DNA from: Bacillota bacterium
GTDB lineage: Bacteria > Bacillota > Clostridia > Lachnospirales > Anaerotignaceae
Length of the DNA: 64,000 bases
NCBI GenBank assembly: GCA_019422105.1
Contig: JAHZDZ010000009.1
Coordinates: 1 to 64,000, forward strand
Direction of reading: 5' to 3'
Shown: in pieces, positions 33,070-41,400 of the stretch
Layout: every line of letters begins with the position of its first letter
How positions within the stretch are numbered: the stretch's first letter is position 1
Translations under genes and position numbers: made by a program
Notes under the pieces: model-generated
What the model saw: only the letters and a program-made list of their open reading frames with translations
What the model was told of the DNA's origin: nothing
Database searches by the model: none

Positions 33070-34368
33070 ATGGTATATGTTAGTGCAATAGGTATTATTA
33101 TTTGCTTTGCCTTGTTGATATTTGCCTCCTTTAAGAATATCAATACTGTTCTTGTGGCAGCTTTGGGCGCAGGTATCGTAGGACTTTTTGGTGGCAATGG
33201 TTTTATTAATGTCTTAACTGGCCCTTATATGGAAAGTTTTGCAAGTTTTGTGCAAACATGGATAATCATTTTTGCTCTTGGAGGTCTTCTTGGCCGTCTT
33301 TATGAAAAAAGTGGTGCTGCCTGGAGAATCGGAAGTGTGCTTGTAGAAAAAGCGGGTTCCAGCCTTGCCTTGATTGCCATCATTTTGTTTGGTGTCATTT
33401 TGGTTTATGCCGGAATGAACGCTCCCGTTGCGTTGTTTATCGTGTATCCGCTGGCCAGGGTTGTGTTCCCAAAGAGCAAGATTCCTTGGTCTTTGGCTCC
33501 TGGAGTTGCTGGCTTGGCTACAGTAACAGTTGGTCTTACAATGCCCGGAAGTCTTGGTGTTATTAATCTTGTAGCAGCAAATGGTATGGGAGTCTCAACT
33601 ATGGCAGCCCCTGTTGAAGGTATAGTCGCATCAATATTCTTGTTGGGAGTTGGTATTCTTTATATTATGTGGCAGGCCAAAAAGGGGAAAGACACTCTGG
33701 CTTTTGATACACCTGACAACTATTTGTGTGATACCGAAAAAATAAATGATGCGGAAATGGAAAAGACTGCTCCAAATTTTATAATATCAATAATTCCTAT
33801 TCTCGTAACATTAGTTCTTGTTGATATTGTCAGGATACATATGATTCTTGGCTTTGGCATTGGCTGCTTTGTGGCATTGATATTATTCAATAAATATACG
33901 AATGATAAAATTAAAGTTGTATCTTCAGGTTTTCAAGATGGCATGATACCATGTATTCTTGTTGCAGCAGTTGCAGGGCTTGGTGGTGCTATTTCAGCGA
34001 CCCCTGTTTTCGATGTAATGCGCAATGCGATTATGAATCTTCCTATAGGTGGACTCGTGAAAGTTGCCATGTCCACTACTCTGATTTCCGGCATATGCGC
34101 TTCCGGATCGGGTGGTTTGCAGATGACTCTGAATCTTTTGGGCGAAGAATTTATGACTCTTGGTTATCCGGCGGAAATCATTGCTCGTGTGGCTGCTATT
34201 GCCAGTGGAGGTCTGGATTCTATGCCTTGGAATGGAACGGTTGTCATGATCTTGGCTTTAAGCGGAGTAGGAATTAAAAAAGGATACAAACATGTTTTTG
34301 TACTGACCTGTATCTTGCCTATTCTTGCAAGTTTTGTTGCAGCGGCTACTTATGGACTAATCCATTAA
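33070..34368 (+). CDS. GntP-family permease (gluconate/organic hydroxy-acid symporter)
   Basis: 432 aa with about 12 hydrophobic segments, including re-entrant-type glycine/serine-rich motifs (ICASGSGGLQMTLNLLGEEF and ASGGLDSMPWNGTVV) typical of the GntP/ion-transporter superfamily. It would import a sugar acid or hydroxycarboxylate with protons. GAGGAGG lies 6-12 nt before ATG 33070, and the gene starts 13 nt after the dehydrogenase stop. A gap with a hairpin follows, so downstream genes may be transcribed at a lower level or separately. Confidence 0.85.
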   Translation: MVYVSAIGIIICFALLIFASFKNINTVLVAALGAGIVGLFGGNGFINVLTGPYMESFASFVQTWIIIFALGGLLGRLYEKSGAAWRIGSVLVEKAGSSLALIAIILFGVILVYAGMNAPVALFIVYPLARVVFPKSKIPWSLAPGVAGLATVTVGLTMPGSLGVINLVAANGMGVSTMAAPVEGIVASIFLLGVGILYIMWQAKKGKDTLAFDTPDNYLCDTEKINDAEMEKTAPNFIISIIPILVTLVLVDIVRIHMILGFGIGCFVALILFNKYTNDKIKVVSSGFQDGMIPCILVAAVAGLGGAISATPVFDVMRNAIMNLPIGGLVKVAMSTTLISGICASGSGGLQMTLNLLGEEFMTLGYPAEIIARVAAIASGGLDSMPWNGTVVMILALSGVGIKKGYKHVFVLTCILPILASFVAAATYGLIH

Positions 34369-34556
34369 TGTGCTTTTTCTTTTCTCTTAAAGTATAAAAT
34401 GGCAAGTGTGTATTGGACTCTTTTTTGAGAAGAGTGCAGTTCGAGAGAAAAGGAATTACAGAAAAATATAAATTATGAAGATGAATTTTTTAAGCTGAAG
34501 CAGGTGTGCCGGGCATTTCTTGCAGCAAAAATACAATAAGAAGAGTAACTTTAATT

Positions 34557-34605
34557 GTAGCACCAGTTGCAGATGACAGTAAGAAATGTTATAAGCTGGT
34601 GCTAC
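34557..34605 (+). promoter_or_regulatory. Perfect 10-bp inverted repeat in the 396-nt gap after the permease gene
   Basis: GTAGCACCAG (34557-34566) is exactly complementary to CTGGTGCTAC (34596-34605), loop 29 nt, no T-run. It could be an operator, a processing site or a leader hairpin for the following dehydrogenase gene. The remainder of 34369-34764 is A/T-rich and I see no ORF in it. Confidence 0.5.
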
Positions 34606-34764
34606 ATAATGCTGTAAAATACATTTTGAGACGAAATGTTTAAAATTGATGTGCTATGAAACCGACAGAAGCTGGAATTTTGTTAAACAGATATAAAATA
34701 TACAACGTTAAGGTAAAAAATATTGCAATAACGAACAGCAGATTACTCGGAAAGGAAAATTTTT

Positions 34765-35703
34765 ATGGATGAAAACAAAGTTGTAATAGCCGGCGCAGGT
34801 GTAATGGGGGCTTCTCTTGCACAGGTATATGCATTGGCGGGATATGATACATGGGTTTATGATATTTATGAAGCGGGTATCGAAAAGGGAAAACACTTAA
34901 TTGTTTTAAATCAGGAAATGATGATCAAGGAAGAATTAATTACAAAGGCGCAGTCGGATGCTGCTATGGGAAAGCTTTCCTTTACCAAAGACCCACAGGA
35001 AGCGTTTTCTGATTGTTGCCTGGTTGTTGAATCTACTGTGGAGAGAATGGACATAAAACAGGATTTTTTCAAAATGTGTTCTGAGATTGCTCCAAAAGAG
35101 GCACTTCTCACAACAAATACCTCAGGGCTTCGCATTACCGAAATAGCTGAGGCGTGTAAATATCCTGAAAGGTTTATGGGACAGCACTGGCTCAATCCGC
35201 CACATCTTCTTCCCTTATGTGAAATTATTGCAGGCAAGAAAACAAGCGAAGAAAATGTTAAAAAGATGAGAAAATTAGTCGAAGGTCTTGGAAAACAGCC
35301 GATTGTTGTTTCTGATATCAACGGTTTTGTCATCAACCGTTTACAGTTTGCTCTGCTCAGAGAGGCTTTGCATATTGTAGAAATTGGTGCAGCAACCTTT
35401 GAGGATGTTGATACAGCCCTTAAAGCCGGTATGGGTATCAGATATGCTGCATGTGGCCCATTTGGCGTTGCGGATTTTGGTGGCATTGATACTTTTGACC
35501 ATATCACAAGCTATCTTAACGCAGAACTTGCAGATGATAAGGTTGAAAGTCCTGTTTTAAAAAAGATGGTAGAAGAAGGAAAGCTCGGTGTCAAAAATGG
35601 TGCCGGCTTCTATGATTATTCAGGGGATAAAGCAGATGATGCTATACGTGACCGTGACCGTCTTTACATAGAGCTGGCAAAGGTGCTGTACTTTAATAAA
35701 TAA
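34765..35703 (+). CDS. 3-hydroxyacyl-CoA dehydrogenase-like NAD-dependent dehydrogenase (gulonate/carnitine dehydrogenase-like)
   Basis: 312 aa. The N-terminal Rossmann motif is VVIAGAGVMGASLAQVYALAG. The catalytic His segment reads GQHWLNPPHLLPLCEI. True 3-hydroxybutyryl-CoA dehydrogenases have NPV--M-LVE here, whereas lambda-crystallin/L-gulonate 3-dehydrogenase and carnitine dehydrogenases have NPP--(I/L)PL-E. A free hydroxy acid is therefore the likelier substrate. The C-terminal dimerisation domain (about 190-300) is complete. The start is ATG 34765 after GGAAAGGAAAA. It is followed 23 nt later by ilvD and forms an operon with it. Confidence 0.82.
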   Translation: MDENKVVIAGAGVMGASLAQVYALAGYDTWVYDIYEAGIEKGKHLIVLNQEMMIKEELITKAQSDAAMGKLSFTKDPQEAFSDCCLVVESTVERMDIKQDFFKMCSEIAPKEALLTTNTSGLRITEIAEACKYPERFMGQHWLNPPHLLPLCEIIAGKKTSEENVKKMRKLVEGLGKQPIVVSDINGFVINRLQFALLREALHIVEIGAATFEDVDTALKAGMGIRYAACGPFGVADFGGIDTFDHITSYLNAELADDKVESPVLKKMVEEGKLGVKNGAGFYDYSGDKADDAIRDRDRLYIELAKVLYFNK

Positions 35704-35726
35704 CATGGCAGAAAGAGGTATTATGT

Positions 35727-37403
35727 ATGAGAAGTGATTTAATGAAAAAAGGCGTTGATAGAATTCCGCATAGAACGTTAATGAAGGCATTAGGACTAAC
35801 TGATGAAGAAATTAATCGTCCGATTATTGGAATTGCCAACGCATTTAATGAAATTATTCCTGGGCATAAGCATCTTAGAGATATATGTGAGGCAGTAAAA
35901 GCAGGAATACGCATGGCTGGCGGCACACCAGTTGAGTTTCCGGCGATTGGTGTATGTGATGGTATTGCTATGAACCATGAAGGTATGTTTTATTCTCTTC
36001 CATCAAGAGAGCACATTGCGGATTCAGTACAAATCATGGCAATGGCTCATCCGTTTGATGGATTGGTATTTATTCCAAACTGCGATAAGATTGTACCCGG
36101 TATGCTTATGGCTGCACTTCGTTTAAATATTCCTGCAATCTTTTGTTCAGGCGGACCAATGCTTCCGGGAAATGCAAATGGTAAAAAGGTAGCTTTGACC
36201 GATGCCTTTGAAGCACCGGGGGCAGTTCGCGCAGGAAAATTAAATGAAGAAGAAGCAAAGAATATTGAAAATACAACCTGTCCCGGTTGTGGAAGCTGTG
36301 CAGGTATGTTCACTGCAAATTCAATGAATTGTTTGACAGAACTGTTGGGTCTTGGATTACCCGGAAACGGAACAATTCCGGCAGTGGATGCAAGAAGAAT
36401 ACGTCTAGCTAAATATGCCGGAATGAAGATAATGGATTCAGTGAAGGAAAATAAATGTCCGCGTGATATTGTAACGCAAACCGCAATCCATAATGCTTTA
36501 GTTGCAGATATGGCACTTGGCTGCTCTACTAATACAATGCTTCATCTTCCGGCCATTGCCCATGAAGCGGGCTTGGAGTTTGATTTAACTAAGGTTAACA
36601 GTATTTCTGATTCTGTACCTCATATGGTTAAATTAAATCCGGCAGGTACACATTGCCTTGTTGACCTGGATAATGCTGGTGGCCTTTCAGCAGTTATGAA
36701 GAGATTAGAGAGTATTGGGAAAATTGATGTTTCCGCAAAAACTGTAGACGGCACATGGGCAGATAGAATAGCAAAAGCTGAAATTACGGATGAAGATGTA
36801 ATTCGTGATGTGGAACATGCATATTCACAAACGGGTGGACTGGCTGTACTTTATGGAAATCTTGCACCAGACGGAGCAGTTGTTAAAAAGGGTGCAGTTT
36901 TACCAGAAATGATGGTTCATACAGGGGCTGCAAAATGCTTTAACTCCGAAGAAGAATGCTGCGAGGGACTCAATAGTGGAAAGGTAGTCTCAGGTGACAT
37001 AGTTGTTGTTCGTTACGAAGGACCAAAGGGCGGACCCGGAATGAGAGAAATGTTAAGTCCTACTGCGGCAATTGCCGGCATGGGTCTTGACTCTACCTGT
37101 GCGCTTATAACGGATGGAAGATTTTCAGGTGTATCAAGAGGCGCTTCTATAGGACATATAAGTCCTGAGGCCGCTGCCGGTGGATTATTGGCATATGTTA
37201 AAGATGGAGATAAGATTTCCATTGATATTCCTAACCATAAAATTGAGCTTCTTGTAAGTGAAGAAGAAATAATAAGGAGAAAACAGGAAATCATTCCCAC
37301 ACCGCCAAAGAAGGTATCAGGATACCTTGAAAGATACCGCGCAATGGTTTCTTCCGCAAATAAAGGCGCTATATTAGATGTCTCAAACATTTTTGCTAAA
37401 TAA
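35727..37403 (+). CDS. ilvD: Dihydroxy-acid dehydratase (IlvD/Edd family)
   Basis: 558 aa, full length. FeS-ligand motifs are NCDK (C119) and CPGCGSCAGMFTANSMNCL. The N-terminal PGHKHL motif, rather than a Cys at that site, matches the [4Fe-4S] E. coli-type enzyme. The active-site SGVSRG-type segment (FSGVSRGASIGHISPEA) is conserved. It dehydrates 2,3-dihydroxy acids to 2-oxo acids: either branched-chain amino acid synthesis or, as the GntR/RraA/GntP context suggests, sugar-acid catabolism. No other ilv gene is nearby. The start is ATG 35727 with GAGGT upstream; a terminator follows at 37550. Confidence 0.88.
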   Translation: MRSDLMKKGVDRIPHRTLMKALGLTDEEINRPIIGIANAFNEIIPGHKHLRDICEAVKAGIRMAGGTPVEFPAIGVCDGIAMNHEGMFYSLPSREHIADSVQIMAMAHPFDGLVFIPNCDKIVPGMLMAALRLNIPAIFCSGGPMLPGNANGKKVALTDAFEAPGAVRAGKLNEEEAKNIENTTCPGCGSCAGMFTANSMNCLTELLGLGLPGNGTIPAVDARRIRLAKYAGMKIMDSVKENKCPRDIVTQTAIHNALVADMALGCSTNTMLHLPAIAHEAGLEFDLTKVNSISDSVPHMVKLNPAGTHCLVDLDNAGGLSAVMKRLESIGKIDVSAKTVDGTWADRIAKAEITDEDVIRDVEHAYSQTGGLAVLYGNLAPDGAVVKKGAVLPEMMVHTGAAKCFNSEEECCEGLNSGKVVSGDIVVVRYEGPKGGPGMREMLSPTAAIAGMGLDSTCALITDGRFSGVSRGASIGHISPEAAAGGLLAYVKDGDKISIDIPNHKIELLVSEEEIIRRKQEIIPTPPKKVSGYLERYRAMVSSANKGAILDVSNIFAK

Positions 37404-37549
37404 AAATTACCTTAAATGGAAAATTGCAATGAGACAATTGCATAAATAATATTCAGTGTATGTTAGCCGCTTACAATTACAGCTTGGCCATAACTCGCTA
37501 AGGTTTATAAGTAATAGCGAGATGCACATAGAGAATGTTTTAATGTCAG

Positions 37550-37576
37550 AGAACACCTAAATTAAGGTGTTCTTTT
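37550..37576 (+). terminator. Terminator after ilvD
   Basis: AGAACACCT and AGGTGTTCT are perfect 9-bp arms around a 6-nt A/T loop, followed by TTTT. Confidence 0.8.
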
Positions 37577-37609
37577 ACTTTGAAAGGAAAGAGCAACTAT
37601 AGTGATAGG

Positions 37610-37942
37610 ATTTAAACCAGGGGATATTGGGTAGAATCGGGATCATTATTGACTCAGCAACACGACTTGACGATACAGAATAGATACCGTTTTGTGGTTT
37701 GAATGGCAAAAATGGAGGGTTGACCACAAGATGTTGTGGTTTGCACGAGAAAAACAGTGGTTTTTCGGGCAAAAAAAGGGCGCTTTTAAGCCTATAAAAA
37801 TAGGCGTTTTCACAGATGCCGGAAGAAAAATGAATAAAACAGCAGCAGATGAAAAGCAGGGATGATTGAAAAAAATCATGCCGCTTTTTTTATTGACCTC
37901 ATTTCTAAAAAACGTAGCATATTTTTTGATAACCATTTTTTA
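37610..37942 (+). repeat. Interspersed modular element, copy E
   Basis: 5' module II as in D (TTTTGTGGTTTGAATGGC, then GACCACAAGATGTTGTGGTT), but the very 5' hairpin region is divergent. Central module 1, as in A and C, holds a GCCTA/TAGGC hairpin with a T-rich tail. The 3' module is beta, as in C (hairpin about 37855-37890). After it come two unrelated hairpins: AACGGATTGAAT/ATTCAATCCGTT arms (37972-38005) and AATAGCC/GGCTATT with TTTTTA (38011-38036). Confidence 0.8.
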
Positions 37943-38044
37943 TTGCTGATGCAATAAAAACGAATTTTTAGGAAACGGATTGAATTAAAAATCATTCAAT
38001 CCGTTAAAATAGCCACCTTGCGGCTATTTTTTATTATATAATTT

Positions 38045-38157
38045 TAAATTTTCTGTTTTCTCCTTTATTTCATTCAATGGCTTGTTATACTCTATTATAC
38101 AGCCAAGGGGGTAGTGGGCTCAAGCGAGCGACATTAGTGTCTCGACGAGGAAGACTT
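38045..38157 (+). repeat. Interspersed modular element, partial copy F (5' end only)
   Basis: AAATTTTCTGTTTTCTCC and CAAGGGGGTAGTGGGCTC match the extended 5' end of copy D, followed by a divergent TCTCGACGAGGAAGACTTA. The rest of the element is absent. It lies about 280 nt upstream of the 1804-aa surface protein gene. The remaining 38158-38431 stretch has AGGAGGGAATAAA before a five-codon GTG frame (38389), and no other supported feature. Confidence 0.6.
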
Positions 38158-38431
38158 AATAAAAAAATCATCTCAAGTTCATAAATTATAAGCAATATGG
38201 TGTAAAATTCTTACTGTTTTTTTATTGAGCTAAATTTTAAAAAATAGAATTAAAATATAATCCCTTATTTAAGTCTCTTTTTTGCGACTAATCAGAGTTG
38301 TTTAAAAGATTTGATACAATAAAACCATAGAATATTCAATCTGATTGTAACTGAGCAGTTGGTACAACAGGATATAGGAGGGAATAAAGTGTCAAAGGAA
38401 AATTAATTTATAAAGAAAAGAGGGGATTATA

Positions 38432-41400
38432 GTGAGAAGTAAAAAACGCATACTGGCTTTTGTAATTATGATTTGTATGTTCTTTGGACAGTACCACGGT
38501 GTATTTTATGCAAATGATATACAAGATATTTCAACAATGTCATCTGATATTACAATATCTAACTCGACAACGTCGGATACAACTGCACCGGATAGTACCA
38601 CGCTAGGCGAAGCTTCATCGAATACGTCTGTACCGGATAGTACCACGCCAAGCGAAACTGTGCCGGATACAACGACACCGGATAGTACCACGCCGGGCGA
38701 AACTGTGCCGGATACGACTGCACCGGATAGTACCATGCCGGATGAAACCGTGCCGGATACGACTGCACCAGATAGTACAACGCCGGGCGAAACTGTGCCG
38801 GATACAACGACACCGGATAGTACAACGCCGGATACCGCACCTCCACAGCCAACTGATACCATCAAAGAGGTAATTGAATGGAGCTTTAACGCTTCGGAAA
38901 CCGCTCTTGAGGACAACTATCTTCGGGTTTTGAAGTCAGGGACGCAATTGGATATAACAGACTTAAAATCAATGCTTCCTCAATCTATCCATGCCACAAT
39001 TGTATCTGAAGAAGATGAATCTGAACTTGATATTCCGATTGTCGGCTGGGAGTGCGATACCTATATTCAGGATGAAAACGGTCTTTGGCCGGAAACAGGG
39101 GAGCATATATTTACCGCTGTAATTGAAGACGGGTATTTGCTTACTGAAATTCCGACGGTTATAGCAGTGCCGGAATTATCCGGTCTTATGCCGCCGTTAA
39201 ATGTAGGTCTGACTATGCTTCAATCAGTAGAGAGAGGTATAACGAAGGAAGGTATAGCTGGATTAATTTATATGTCATACTTTCCCGGCGGTCCCGAGGT
39301 CTATGAGTTTAGTCCTTTCAACACGGGTGTTACAGGCGCCAGAATGAGATATGATTTTAATCTGTACTCGGATTTTGATTGGACGGATACATATATGCCC
39401 ACATCGGTTTGGAGCGTAGACAGCGAAGACCCAGATAGGACTTACCAAAAAAAAGTAGGTTCTTTTACAGGACATGACTATTGGTACTGGTGGATTAACG
39501 CTTATCGAAGCCAGAATATAGGAGGTATGTTTGAGTTTGTTCCAAACGGTCCATATCCTCCTGTAGTGAGTGACATATTTGACAGCTATATCAAACTGAA
39601 CCATAAATCGCCCGATTCTTCGGTTACTTTATCAGGCTTTGAAGGGTATTATGATAAGTCTTCCGCAGTGGAGGAGATAACGAGATATTTAAGTCTTAAG
39701 GTTGGAATTAATGAGAATAATCTCATTGATGTAGACGGACTTTCAGGCGCTAATTCTACAGAACAGCTTCAAAATATTGTCAATAATATGTTCGACAGGG
39801 TGTTTGTTAAGGTTACTGACAATGATGGAGAATGGCCTTATCAGATGAAAATGGAAGGAAACTGGGTGCCGGACCCTGATTCGCCGTCTAAGTTTCCGGG
39901 TTCAAACGAAAAAGGTATAAAGCCGGGTATATACCGTTTTATTCCAAGCGATGAGCTGAAAGAAAAATGGGTAGGCAAAACGGGTGATAAATTCTTCTGG
40001 CGAGACATCCAAGTGGATGTTCAGGTTGGCTATCTCATTAAAGAGTACTATTTGGACCAGAAATTAAATATTGCAGTAAAAAATGGCGATGGGGTGGCTG
40101 TAAAGAATATATTAGAAAAACATTTGCCTGAAAGCGCCTTAATAAGACTTCTTGTTGGGCTTTACGGGGGTATGGGCAAAGAATCAATAAAACATTTACC
40201 ATTAAAGTGGGAACTTGACCCGGATTATTATGGGGAAAACCTTTCAAGCGTGCTTGAGGGAATTGCGAAAATAGGGGATACTCTTTATTTCGTACCGGCA
40301 TTAGAAGATGGTTATATAGAATTGGAAAGCGCCAAGCGGCCTAGGATGGCTGTTGAAATTGTTCAATATAACTATGATCCGAGCGACACTTCTGAGTCGG
40401 AGGTAAATACCGTAATTATTGAAAACAAAAAATATATCACAAAATACCATGTTGAAAGCATGCCGGATTTGGAAGAAAAGTACGACTATTTAAAGAAGTC
40501 CGGTTATGGGAATATAAGCAGCCAATTCAATTATGTCGCTTTTCCCAATCAGACATTAGAGTCCCTCGGCTGGAGCAGTAAAGTGGTGGTGGACTACTAC
40601 ACCGATGGTGGATTGACCGGTCAAGAAACTCTCGATCTTGATTGGGAAATGGTGAACAATAATCCAAGCGACCCTAACGGGCCGATATACTATGGGTTTG
40701 ATTGGGAGGGCAATCTTTTTAGTGTTGGCAAAATACAGACTAAACTTGGACACTATACATATATACAAGGCTTTAACGAAAAACGAGGCGAGACGGAAGC
40801 CGTATTAAAAGGCCAGGCTCCAAATCTTGGCGAGGAGTGGCAGCATGCTCCCGGCGTTGAGCCTTTGGAATTACACATATTAGTATTAAGGGACTGGATT
40901 AATATTGATATTGGCGTATATGCGCGGGATTTAAGTATGACAGTTGAGAATGGCATACTTACCGTCAACCATAGCTATCTACCCCATCAATATTTTATAA
41001 ATATTAAGGCGGAAACCGGCCAATATACTTATTACGAGGATATGTATTCTCCTTCTAGTAAAGTCGTAAGTTACGATATAAAAGATACCTATAATATGAA
41101 GGATTATACCGGAATCAGGCTGTATACAAATGATGATAGTGGTTTCCTTTACAGTATGGGGCTTTTAGACAGAACATTGCTGACTGTAAAAGATGAAAAC
41201 GTTAACCTTATACTGGATAATGTGAGTATGAAGCAAGTCTCATATAAAAAGAAGGGTTTACCATTAATAGATATTGTTTCCACCAAGTATACAACTTCGC
41301 AGACGAAACCATATAGGCCCCATCGTGCTGAAAAGTACTGGAGTGATGCAGAAGACTATTTCGAGTTTTGGTATCCGAAGGTGAACGCCAATGAGTTTAC

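Noticed and set aside
38657..38836. CRISPR array
   Set aside because: The repeats are contiguous, in-frame 45-bp coding units without spacers; no cas genes are nearby.
38506..38916. Long minus-strand frames (136 and 97 aa) opposite the start of the 1804-aa protein
   Set aside because: They mirror the 45-bp tandem repeats encoding the Thr/Pro/Asp stalk, have repetitive low-complexity translations and no ribosome binding site.
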